Assembly (NCBI GenBank): GCA_017608985.1
Contig: JAFCEV010000009.1
Coordinates: 1-17,370, forward strand
Length of the DNA: 17,370 nt
Origin: Candidatus Pacearchaeota archaeon
Lineage (GTDB): Archaea > Nanobdellota > Nanobdellia > Pacearchaeales > GW2011-AR1
Reading direction: 5' to 3'
Shown here piece by piece: positions 6,928 through 14,069 of the stretch (positions are counted from its first letter, which is position 1; each line of letters begins with the position of its first letter). The notes beneath the pieces are model-generated. The model did not search any database and had not been told where the DNA came from. It saw only the letters and a program-made list of their open reading frames with translations. The translations under genes and the position numbers were made by a program.

Positions 6928-7063
6928 TTATTTTTTATTAAATTCTTTAGAAAGAAATTCTTGATATATAGAGTCTCCTTAAAATGGTCTCTAGCATCCT
7001 CAAAATCCTGAAATGAATAAATAAGATTTTTCCATAAAACCAGTTTTCATAAGCTTCAACCAT
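6928..7063 (-). pseudogene. Possible decayed ORF on the minus strand
   Basis: Within the 234-base gap before topoisomerase, the minus strand from ATG 7061-7063 reads MVEAYENWFYGK, then in the next frame NLIYSFQDFEDARDHFKETL, then in the third frame YQEFLSKEFNKK and a stop. The pieces join into a sensible soluble protein end if two frame changes are allowed. Base composition alone could produce this. The family is unknown. Apart from this the gap holds only a TATA-like TTTATAAAAA near 7083-7092 that may drive the topoisomerase gene. Confidence 0.3.
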
Positions 7064-7159
7064 AATTAATTAAATTAAAGCATTTATAAAAATACTTTAC
7101 TCTAAAACATAAAACCCAAAAATAATAAAAAGCCTCTTTCTTAACAAAATTAACCAAAT

Positions 7160-9397
7160 ATGCCAAAAAAACCAAAAAAATTTAGAGAAGAAAAAATCGC
7201 TGAAGAATATTTTCCAATTTATGAAGATGACAGGAGATATAGCATTGAAAAATCTGTAAAAAAAGATGAAATAATTGTAAAACAAATCATAGAAAAAGAA
7301 TATAAAAAACCTGAAAAAGAAAAAGAAACTTATGAAATTCCTAACATTGAATTAAAAAATCAAAGTTATGAATTGATTATAACAGAAAAACCACAGGCTG
7401 CTTTTAAAATTGCTTCTGCGTTAGGTGAATCAGAAAAAAGAGATTTTAAAAAAATCCCCTATTATGAAGTTAACAGAAATGGAAAAAGATTAGTAATTGC
7501 ATGTGCTGTCGGACATCTTTTTACATTGAAACAAAAAGAAAATAATCAGAAATTGCCTGTCTTTGATATTAAATGGGTTCCAAATTATCTTGTAAGAAAA
7601 AATGATTTTACAAAAAAATACTATAATACTTTATTAAAACTGGCAAAAAGCGCAGGAAGCCTGACAGTAGCCACAGATTATGATATTGAGGGTGAAGTCA
7701 TCGGATTAAATGTGATTAGATTCATTTGCGGGCAAAAAGACGCGAATAGAATGAAATTTTCATCTTTAACAGCAAGGGAATTAGAGCAAGCTTATGAAAA
7801 TAAAGCAAAGAATATTAATTGGGGGCAGGCAATTGCAGGTGAAACAAGGCATTATTTAGATTGGTTTTATGGGATAAATCTTTCAAGGGCTCTGATGAAT
7901 GCTATAAAAACAACAGGAAAATTCCGGGTTATGTCAATTGGAAGGGTTCAGGGACCAACTTTGAATCTAATAGTCAAAAAAGAAAGGGAAATCCAGAAAT
8001 TCAAACCAAAACCATATTGGCAGATTTTTATAACAATTGACGACGGAAAAAATCAATTTGAACTAAAATATATCAAAGATTTATTTGATAAAAAAGAATT
8101 AAAAAATTTTGAAAATTTGAAAGGAAAAGAAGTTCAGACATCCACTGACAAAAAAGAACAAATTCTTCTTCCAAACCCTCCTTTTAATTTAACAACACTC
8201 CAAACAGAAGCCTATAAATTTTATGGAATTTCTCCATCCAAGACTTTAAAAGCAGCACAATCTCTCTATCTTGCAGGATTAATCTCTTACCCGAGAACTT
8301 CAAGCCAAAAGATTCCGGAATCAATAAATTATAAAGAAATTCTCCAAAAACTTGCCAAAAAATATCAATTTGAAAAATTAATTGCAAGAGACAAGCCAGT
8401 TCAGGGAAAAAAATCAGACTCTGCACACCCTGCAATTTATCCTACGGGAAATTTTCAAATCTTATCTGGAGATGAAGAAAAGATTTATGACTTAATTGTC
8501 AAAAGATTTCTTGCTCTTTTTTGCGAGAATGCAATAATTGATAGCAAAACAGTAAAAGCAGAAGTTGATAATTTAATTTTCTCTGCAAAAGGTTCTGAAA
8601 TAAGAAAAAAAGCATGGATGGAAATTTATCCTTCTAAACTAAAAGAAACAGAAATTCCTAATTTTAAAGGAAAGGCAAGAATAATGAACTCAAGAACAGA
8701 AGAAAAACAAACACAACCTCCAAAAAGATACACTCCCGCCTCAATAATTTCTGAACTTGAAAAAAAGAATCTGGGAACAAAAGCTACTCGTTCAATGATA
8801 TTAGAAACTCTTTATGACAGAGATTATATCAAAGAAAAATCAATTGAAGCAACTCCTTTAGGAATCTCATTAATTTCTACTTTAGAAAAATATTCTCCTA
8901 TTATTATAAATGAAGAACTAACAAGGAAATTTGAAAGTGAAATGGAATCTATACAAAAAGCAAAAAGAAATTATAAAGAAAGAGAAAATAAAATAATTGA
9001 AAGAGCAAAAGAGACAATCACAAAAATAGCAGGGGACTTTAAGAAACATGAAGAAAAAATAGGAGAAGAGTTATTACAGGCAAATCTTGAACATTTTGAA
9101 AAAGAGAGAGAGAAAAATAAACTGAATCGTTGCCCTGTTTGCAAAAAAGGATATTTAGGAATAACTTACTCCAAAAAAAATAAGAGATATTTTGTTGCAT
9201 GTGATGCTTATCCTGAATGCAAAAATACATATACTCTTCCCCCAAATAGTTCAATAAAAAAAACAGATAAAATATGTGAAAAATGTGGTTTTCCCCTGCT
9301 CATGAGTTTAAAAAAAGGCAAAAAGCCATGGATATTTTGCTTTAATCCTGAATGCCCGACAAATCAAGAGAGAATTAAAAGATATAAAAAGAAATAA
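7160..9397 (+). CDS. topA: DNA topoisomerase I, type IA
   Basis: Relaxes negative supercoils by cutting one DNA strand through a 5'-phosphotyrosine. The 745-residue protein has a Toprim domain (LIITEKPQA with E76, CAVGHLF, and the metal motif TDYDIEGE at 172-179). The core has GETRHYLDWFYGINLSRALM and MSIGRVQGPT. The catalytic tyrosine is Y377 in LISYPRTSSQ. Two C-terminal zinc ribbons start near 657 (CPVC...CDAYPEC) and 705 (CEKCG...CFNPEC). The first 70 residues are an extra lysine/glutamate-rich extension ahead of the Toprim domain, unusual for the family. There is no helicase part, so it is not reverse gyrase, which points to a non-hyperthermophile. The ATG has no Shine-Dalgarno sequence. 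Confidence 0.95.
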   Translation: MPKKPKKFREEKIAEEYFPIYEDDRRYSIEKSVKKDEIIVKQIIEKEYKKPEKEKETYEIPNIELKNQSYELIITEKPQAAFKIASALGESEKRDFKKIPYYEVNRNGKRLVIACAVGHLFTLKQKENNQKLPVFDIKWVPNYLVRKNDFTKKYYNTLLKLAKSAGSLTVATDYDIEGEVIGLNVIRFICGQKDANRMKFSSLTARELEQAYENKAKNINWGQAIAGETRHYLDWFYGINLSRALMNAIKTTGKFRVMSIGRVQGPTLNLIVKKEREIQKFKPKPYWQIFITIDDGKNQFELKYIKDLFDKKELKNFENLKGKEVQTSTDKKEQILLPNPPFNLTTLQTEAYKFYGISPSKTLKAAQSLYLAGLISYPRTSSQKIPESINYKEILQKLAKKYQFEKLIARDKPVQGKKSDSAHPAIYPTGNFQILSGDEEKIYDLIVKRFLALFCENAIIDSKTVKAEVDNLIFSAKGSEIRKKAWMEIYPSKLKETEIPNFKGKARIMNSRTEEKQTQPPKRYTPASIISELEKKNLGTKATRSMILETLYDRDYIKEKSIEATPLGISLISTLEKYSPIIINEELTRKFESEMESIQKAKRNYKERENKIIERAKETITKIAGDFKKHEEKIGEELLQANLEHFEKEREKNKLNRCPVCKKGYLGITYSKKNKRYFVACDAYPECKNTYTLPPNSSIKKTDKICEKCGFPLLMSLKKGKKPWIFCFNPECPTNQERIKRYKKK

Positions 9398-9404
9398 AAC
9401 AGAA

Positions 9405-9530
9405 TTATTTTGTTCCTTCTTTGATTCCAACAACCTTGATTTTAAAGTTCAATTTTTTTTCCTGCCAAAGGCCCATATCTAAAAAATATTTTAATGGAAA
9501 AAGATTAGTTTCTGCAGAAGAATCTAGCAT
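9405..9530 (-). CDS. Doubtful small ORF, 41 residues
   Basis: In the 218-base gap between topA and nre, the minus strand has a clean frame from ATG 9528-9530 to TAA 9405-9407. It starts MLDSSAETNLFPLKYFLDMG and ends KIKVVGIKEGTK. It looks more like the end of a folded protein than random sequence, and the missing front could mean a relic. A plus-strand stretch of the same gap (about 9518-9619, ending LEEIQIEENLNKLVRKTNN) also looks protein-like, so neither reading is secure. No family recognised. Confidence 0.25.
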   Translation of the reverse strand: MLDSSAETNLFPLKYFLDMGLWQEKKLNFKIKVVGIKEGTK

Positions 9531-9615
9531 TTCTTAATTCTCAAAATAGAAATCTTAAATTAGAAGAGATTCAAATTGAAGAAAATTTAAATAAACTTGT
9601 CAGAAAAACAAATAA

Positions 9616-10818
9616 TTAAAACCACTCTCCTAATCTCCTCTCTTCTTTAATCTGCCTCAGCAATTTGCTTCTATTTAAAATTCCAGAACTATCAAAATTA
9701 TATTTTATCTTTGCAATTTGTTTTGCCCCTCCTATTAATTCTTCTTCGCTGTCAAATTTCATACCAATCTTTAAAGCTTTTCTTACACTTTCCCGCACAA
9801 CCCAAACACCCAAAGCAGTCCAGTATGAAGGAGTTTCAAGACGAATTGCCAGCACACTTGCCTGCCTCTTTATTCTGTTCAGATATTCTAAAATAGGAAG
9901 CCGTGCAGCATAATATCCACCAGCAGTATTTGAAGCATAATCTTTTCTTCCTGAAAAACTTTCAAAATCAGTTGCAGCTTTCATAATTTCAGAAGGATTC
10001 CATGAACTTCCAGGATAATATAACTCAAACAATTCATAACCCCAAACATTTGGAAACATTAAAATAAGATATTGGTTTCCCATAAACTCTCCACAAAATA
10101 ATTCATAATCTTCTAACCACTTATAATTTCTAATTTGCTCTGAAAGTTGTTTTCCCAAAATATCATCTGTTGCAGTTATACTCCAACGCGTAGGAACAAG
10201 TTTCTTATTCTTTTTCAAACCCATAACACCAACACTCAAAATCTTGCTCAAAGCATATTCATTAAAATTATTTTCATACAGCAACTGCATTCCTTCTGCA
10301 GCTTTTATTTCATCGTGCATAACTTTATCCACTTTAGGATGAATCTTCACATTTCCTATTATTCTTGCTTTTTTCAAACCTGCCCTCATTCCGTGCAAAG
10401 TCAAAACCCGGTCAGGATTTCTTCCAATATTTAATTTATTTTTTAACTCAATCTCAACATCCACAGGTTTGGTTGCAATTGCTATTTCCTTAGCCAAACT
10501 TACAAATTTTTTATTTAATCTTGAATCTTGAACTTTTGATTGGAATCTTGAATTCAGCAAACTATCTCTCAGTTTAATCACATCTGAAATTTGAAATTCA
10601 TTATTAGCCCAATACCTAGCATCATCGTAAACCCAGGCATTTTCATCTTTTTCCAGAGGAGATAATATTCCAACATTCACCAAAGGATATTTTAACTTAG
10701 AACCAATAAAGACACTTGGAGGTGAAAGAGTATCAATCCGGGAAATGTTTTTCAATTCACGAAATTTGAAATTAACATCTGCAACCTTTTTCAGAACTTC
10801 GAACTTAATGTCATTCAT
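9616..10818 (-). CDS. nreA: Nre-family archaeal DNA repair protein
   Basis: Archaea-specific repair protein of the NreA/NreB family, known to protect cells from DNA damage and, in several lineages, to bind the sliding clamp PCNA. The 400 residues show the family hallmarks: SPPSVFIGSKLKYPLVNVGI near the N-terminus, DDARYW, a central histidine region, FPNVWGYELFELYYPGSSWN, and late RLPILEYLNRIKRQASVLAI and WVVRESVRKAL. The C-terminus is RRLGEWF, which fits the hydrophobic part of a PCNA-interacting (PIP) box (L-x-x-W-F) although the usual glutamine is a glutamate. The N-terminal four-cysteine zinc finger of many NreA proteins is absent. The ATG overlaps the previous gene's TGA by four bases (ATGA), so translation is coupled. 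The choice between NreA and NreB is tentative. Confidence 0.88.
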   Translation of the reverse strand: MNDIKFEVLKKVADVNFKFRELKNISRIDTLSPPSVFIGSKLKYPLVNVGILSPLEKDENAWVYDDARYWANNEFQISDVIKLRDSLLNSRFQSKVQDSRLNKKFVSLAKEIAIATKPVDVEIELKNKLNIGRNPDRVLTLHGMRAGLKKARIIGNVKIHPKVDKVMHDEIKAAEGMQLLYENNFNEYALSKILSVGVMGLKKNKKLVPTRWSITATDDILGKQLSEQIRNYKWLEDYELFCGEFMGNQYLILMFPNVWGYELFELYYPGSSWNPSEIMKAATDFESFSGRKDYASNTAGGYYAARLPILEYLNRIKRQASVLAIRLETPSYWTALGVWVVRESVRKALKIGMKFDSEEELIGGAKQIAKIKYNFDSSGILNRSKLLRQIKEERRLGEWF

Positions 10819-11354
10819 TTTTCAGGTTTATCAGAAGAGCCTCTTGTTCGTGCTACAACTATTTCAGAAATCATTAAAGGATAATCAGCACCATGCAAAT
10901 TATAATGAGTTTCAACTTCCCTATATTTTTTATAAAATTCTTCATATAAAATTTGTTCTTCTTTATCAAATTCTAAAATTCTCTTTTCATCTTCAAGATA
11001 TTCAATTAGATGATTCCTTTTTTTATTCACATCTCTAATAGTTCTTCTTAATTCTAATAAAACAGGTTTCTTTGAGTTAGATTTTTTAATTGTTTCCTTA
11101 TAATGATAAGGTTTCACATCTTTTAATTCTTCAGTAACTTCTTGGATTGTATAACAATTACGATAATATTTAAGATTTTTCTTCCAAAACTCAAGTGATT
11201 TTTGTATTTGATAATGTCTTAATCTTTCTTTAATAGATTTAACACCCAAATAGACAGGAATTCCTTGAAAAGCACAATTATCTATTAAGATATATGCGTA
11301 ATCCAATGCTATGTCTTCTAAAGATTCTAATTTATCTCTTGTTTTTATATCCAT
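10815..11354 (-). CDS. PIN-like domain protein coupled to RadB and Nre
   Basis: A 179-residue protein not firmly recognised. It shows a spacing of acidic residues expected of PIN nucleases: YILIDNCAF (D25) at the end of a first strand, TIQEVTEEL (E72) after a helix, and DYPLMISEIVVART (D157) near the end, where PIN domains have D-x-x-L and a following strand. Between them lies a long charged helical insert (about 90-150). If this is right, it is a metal-dependent RNA or DNA nuclease, either active or a structural variant. Its start overlaps the end of radB by 10 bases and its stop overlaps the start of nre by 4, so the three proteins are made together. PIN assignment is inference; an all-helical partner protein is the alternative. 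Confidence 0.6.
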   Translation of the reverse strand: MDIKTRDKLESLEDIALDYAYILIDNCAFQGIPVYLGVKSIKERLRHYQIQKSLEFWKKNLKYYRNCYTIQEVTEELKDVKPYHYKETIKKSNSKKPVLLELRRTIRDVNKKRNHLIEYLEDEKRILEFDKEEQILYEEFYKKYREVETHYNLHGADYPLMISEIVVARTRGSSDKPEK

Positions 11355-12073
11355 CTTTTCCTGAAAATACCTCTGTTCCTTATCTCAAAACTCATTTCTT
11401 TTTTAGGCAAACTCCGATGTTTCAACAAAATAGCTTTCCTTTTACCCCTATCATACTTCAGCTCAATTATGCACTTACTCCAGTATTTAAACAAATCCCC
11501 TCCAACAAGATGAGTTCCTCTTTCAACTCCTTTTTTCCAGTTTTCTTCAGATAAAAATTCAGTATAAACCTGATTTGTAATTATTATAGGAATCTGCTGT
11601 TTCCGTGCAATTTCTGCTAAATCCCTCATTTGCTTTGATAATTCCCTGTTGACCTTCTTAATATTTTCAGATTTTCCAGATTTTTGAGCATCCCCTAATT
11701 CTAATCTATATAACATCGCCATACCATCAATTATAATCAGACTAATTTGCTCTTTCTTAATTCTACCCAACAATTTCACAAAACATTTTTTCTGCTCATC
11801 AAAACTCGTTGGTTCTAATAAAAGAATATTTTCCAAAATCTTTTCATATCCCTCTCCAACAATTTGTTTTACTCTATCTACAGAAAATCCTCCTTCTGTA
11901 TCCACAAAAATAACCTTGTTCCCTTTTCTTGCCTGACTGCATGAAGCCAGTATGCAAAAATTAGTCTTTCCACAACCAGCAGGGCCTGCTATCATGGTTA
12001 TCACATCTTTTTCATATCCTCCAAAAAGCCATTTGTTGAAGTCATAACTGCCTGTTGATATTTTATTTGTCAT
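11345..12073 (-). CDS. radB: DNA repair and recombination protein RadB
   Basis: Archaeal RecA-family paralogue of RadA that helps load or remodel recombinase filaments. The 242-residue protein is a bare RecA ATPase core without the N-terminal helix-hairpin-helix of RadA. It starts with STGSYDFNKWLFGGYEKDV, then has Walker A GPAGCGKT (30-37), the strand VIFVDTEGGFS (55-64), and Walker B SLIIIDG (111-117). The helix MRDLAEIARKQQIPIIITNQ is followed by a basic end with FRKRWI. Length is normal for RadB. It is the first gene of an overlapping trio with the PIN-like gene and nre. The ATG is preceded by AT-rich DNA with a possible TATA element near 12093-12103 and no Shine-Dalgarno sequence. Confidence 0.92.
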   Translation of the reverse strand: MTNKISTGSYDFNKWLFGGYEKDVITMIAGPAGCGKTNFCILASCSQARKGNKVIFVDTEGGFSVDRVKQIVGEGYEKILENILLLEPTSFDEQKKCFVKLLGRIKKEQISLIIIDGMAMLYRLELGDAQKSGKSENIKKVNRELSKQMRDLAEIARKQQIPIIITNQVYTEFLSEENWKKGVERGTHLVGGDLFKYWSKCIIELKYDRGKRKAILLKHRSLPKKEMSFEIRNRGIFRKRWI

Positions 12074-12303
12074 AATAAAAAATAAATTCCAGAATTAATA
12101 AGGATTATTGTTTAGAATTAACATATTCATTAATTCATTTAATATGAATATTATCTTCAAGTTCCAAAAAACCACATATTATTATATGCTTTGAGATTAA
12201 TTTTATTTAGATTGGATATCCCTAATCTTCCTAATCCTCTTAAATCTTGAACAATACTTTTAGAAACTTCTTAATAAGATTGACTCATAAACAGAACAAA
12301 CAT
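12074..12303. other. Gene-free gap between radB and rpo11
   Basis: These 230 bases hold the presumed radB promoter. One minus-strand open stretch (about 12145-12260) reads VQDLRGLGRLGISNLNKINL but has no convincing start and ends early. I could not assign any RNA, repeat or gene here. Confidence 0.4.
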
Positions 12304-12567
12304 CTACTTCAACTTTTTAAAATCACTTTCCAGTTTATCCAAATCCTTTATTACAGCAGAAACAGCATCATTCAAAGCTTTTTTTGCTGTTTTTCCTTTT
12401 GTTTTTATTAGAAGAATTGGTTTTTCTGTGGGATGTTCTCTTTTCCAGGCAGCAAAATTCACAGAAGAATCCTTGTTCAGATAAACTCTGAGAAGCTCTG
12501 CAAGAGTCAGACTCTCAATCTGAAATTCAAGCTCGTTCTTTGAACTCTTAAGAATATCAATTTCCAT
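12304..12567 (-). CDS. rpo11: DNA-directed RNA polymerase subunit L (Rpo11)
   Basis: Small assembly subunit of archaeal RNA polymerase, equivalent to eukaryotic Rpb11, which pairs with Rpo3 (subunit D) to form the platform for the catalytic subunits. The 87 residues match the family throughout: ELEFQIESLTLAELLRVYLN, then SSVNFAAWKREHPTEKPILL, and IKTKGKTAKKALNDAVSAVI before a final charged helix. The family's usual glycine/histidine turn before the first helix is simplified. It has its own TATA box about 26 bases before the ATG, inside the space after the MBF1-like gene, so it is probably leaderless and separately transcribed. Confidence 0.93.
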   Translation of the reverse strand: MEIDILKSSKNELEFQIESLTLAELLRVYLNKDSSVNFAAWKREHPTEKPILLIKTKGKTAKKALNDAVSAVIKDLDKLESDFKKLK

Positions 12568-12586
12568 ATTAGAAATTCACGAATTT

Positions 12587-12599
12587 AGTTTATAAAGAT
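12587..12599 (-). promoter_or_regulatory. TATA box of rpo11
   Basis: On the minus strand CTTTATAAAC is centred about 26 bases upstream of the ATG (12565-12567), the distance expected for a leaderless archaeal transcript. Confidence 0.65.
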
Positions 12600-12605
12600 T
12601 TTGAT

Positions 12606-13361
12606 TTATTTCTTCCCAAATAAAATCCTATCCATTTCTTCCTGGGATACTTCTCCTTTATCCTCGTTACTTTCCACTTCTCCAATCTCATCTCCAAATT
12701 CAATTTCTTCAATCTCATCTGCTTCCTCAGGAATTTCTTCAGGCTCTTTTTGCTCCATCTTTTTAATATCCCCAATTGTCAATCTTTTTGCTTCATCTCT
12801 GCCAAACTTCAGTTCTGGCTGTGTTTTTTCCCTTATATCTCTTGCAAATTCAGGACGTATAATCTTTATTCCCAAATAGCTCTCAAGCTTATTCACAAGC
12901 CGATAATCATCTTCAGGAAGAATTCCTTTTTCAGCCATTTTAATTGCTGCTTCTGATTCAGAAATCTCTTTTGCAAGTTGCTCTTGTGTCAGCTTCTTCA
13001 TCCTCCTCGCTCTCATAATAATCCAGTGAAAATTATTAATCATCTCTGGTCTTGAGACAGCATCTTTGGAAATCCTCTTTTCATAATTCCTGTCCACAAT
13101 CTCTCTCAAGGTCGTATCCTGCTTTTCCGTATCAGAACTCTTTTCTTCTGCATGCTGAATTCCTGCTGCACGGGAAAGTTTTTCATAAACTGTCTGTTTT
13201 CTTTCAGCTTCTTTCAATTGAAAGGTAGTGGGCTTTCTTATTATAGGTATATGCTCCTCCCTGGAACACTTTTCACAAATCTTGACAATTCCCTCATCAG
13301 AAATTGCATCAAACAACCTGACTCTGGCTCCAGAAACCCCGCAATTAAAACATTCCTCCAT
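12606..13361 (-). CDS. MBF1-like zinc-ribbon/HTH transcription factor with acidic tail
   Basis: Archaeal multiprotein-bridging-factor-1-like protein, thought to act in transcription or on the ribosome. The 251 residues contain an N-terminal zinc ribbon (C4, C7, C29, C32), a charged linker (35-105), and a Cro/C1-type helix-turn-helix (about 112-165). Its core is MKKLTQEQLAKEISESEAAI, with the conserved Q/A/I positions and EKG turn. After residue 195 comes a strongly acidic tail of about 40 residues, ending SQEEMDRILFGKK. Usual archaeal MBF1 is around 160 residues, so both linker and tail are long here. The tail could contact basic partners such as the ribosome or RNA polymerase. A perfect palindrome lies directly upstream of its TATA-like element. 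Confidence 0.88.
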   Translation of the reverse strand: MEECFNCGVSGARVRLFDAISDEGIVKICEKCSREEHIPIIRKPTTFQLKEAERKQTVYEKLSRAAGIQHAEEKSSDTEKQDTTLREIVDRNYEKRISKDAVSRPEMINNFHWIIMRARRMKKLTQEQLAKEISESEAAIKMAEKGILPEDDYRLVNKLESYLGIKIIRPEFARDIREKTQPELKFGRDEAKRLTIGDIKKMEQKEPEEIPEEADEIEEIEFGDEIGEVESNEDKGEVSQEEMDRILFGKK

Positions 13362-13385
13362 TAAAAAGGAAGTTCAAAACTCTTT

Positions 13386-13409
13386 TTTAAGATTTCTATA
13401 CTATAGAAA
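13386..13409 (-). promoter_or_regulatory. TATA-like element and 17-base palindrome before the MBF1-like gene
   Basis: TTTCTATA at 13393-13400 and TATAGAAA at 13402-13409 form a perfect 8-bp inverted repeat around one base. Read on the minus strand it lies just before an ATCTTAAAAAA element (about 13384-13395) that is near 28 bases from the ATG at 13361. It could be a regulator site or an end-of-transcript hairpin for the gene ending at 13415. Confidence 0.4.
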
Positions 13410-13414
13410 ATAAA

Positions 13415-14065
13415 TTAATCTAAATATTCCTTCAAATCATCAACAGAATTTAATTCTTCAATAATATATTTTTCATGTATAATTACAACAGGATAATTTT
13501 GTATTTCAAACTTTTCAAGCAGAGAATCCAGAGAAACCAAATCACTATTTACTGCAATTGGAATTAAAATTATCTCATTTCCTTTTTCCTGCTTTAAGTC
13601 AAAAAGAATTTTCTCCCATACATTCTGGGTTGCTTTTTTCACCAAATCCTTAGGGTCATATTCATAGAGATAAATAACTGTAAAAAATTCTCTTTTGCAT
13701 TTTTCAGAAATCTCCATAGTATTCATCCACAAAAAAGTTCTCAACATATCGTACTTTCTATGTGCTAATTTTAATCCTTCTGTAACTTTTCCAGCTTCCT
13801 CATATTTTTCCAAAAGATAGGCTTCCTCATAAATATTATTTGCCAGTTGGATTGTTGAGTTAATTAAAACATCACAATTTTCAGAGTTAATCCTTTCATT
13901 CAAAGCAAATAAATCCATAAAAAGAATTTCTGATTTAGTATAATACTTATCTATTTCTTCAAGCTTATTTCTTTCAAAAGCAGCACCCATAAGTATACCA
14001 AAGACAAAAACTACTAAAGTTAAGAGAAGTGCTTCCCAAAAAACCCTTTTTTTACTTTTCAACAT
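13415..14065 (-). CDS. Membrane-anchored protein with thioredoxin-fold-like C-terminus, no CxxC
   Basis: A 216-residue protein with one N-terminal transmembrane helix (about 9-28, WEALLLTLVVFVFGILMGAA), so most of it probably faces outside the cell. Residues 30-130 look helical and include two cysteines (C59, C123). The last 60 residues, IILIPIAVNSDLVSLDSLLE followed by FEIQNYPVVIIHEKYIIEEL, have the strand-helix-strand pattern with a cis-proline-like YP before a strand typical of thioredoxin folds. The redox motif C-x-x-C is missing, so any role would be structural or binding. The ATG is 4 bases after the stop of the glycosyltransferase gene, pointing to shared expression. No family name is certain. 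Confidence 0.65.
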   Translation of the reverse strand: MLKSKKRVFWEALLLTLVVFVFGILMGAAFERNKLEEIDKYYTKSEILFMDLFALNERINSENCDVLINSTIQLANNIYEEAYLLEKYEEAGKVTEGLKLAHRKYDMLRTFLWMNTMEISEKCKREFFTVIYLYEYDPKDLVKKATQNVWEKILFDLKQEKGNEIILIPIAVNSDLVSLDSLLEKFEIQNYPVVIIHEKYIIEELNSVDDLKEYLD

Positions 14066-14069
14066 TTTC

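Noticed and set aside
9665..10434. Plus-strand frames opposite the Nre gene
   Set aside because: Nre is a strong family match on the minus strand; these are shadows.
12590..12956. Short frames on both strands over the MBF1-like gene
   Set aside because: They overlap the zinc-ribbon/HTH protein in other frames and have no recognisable features.
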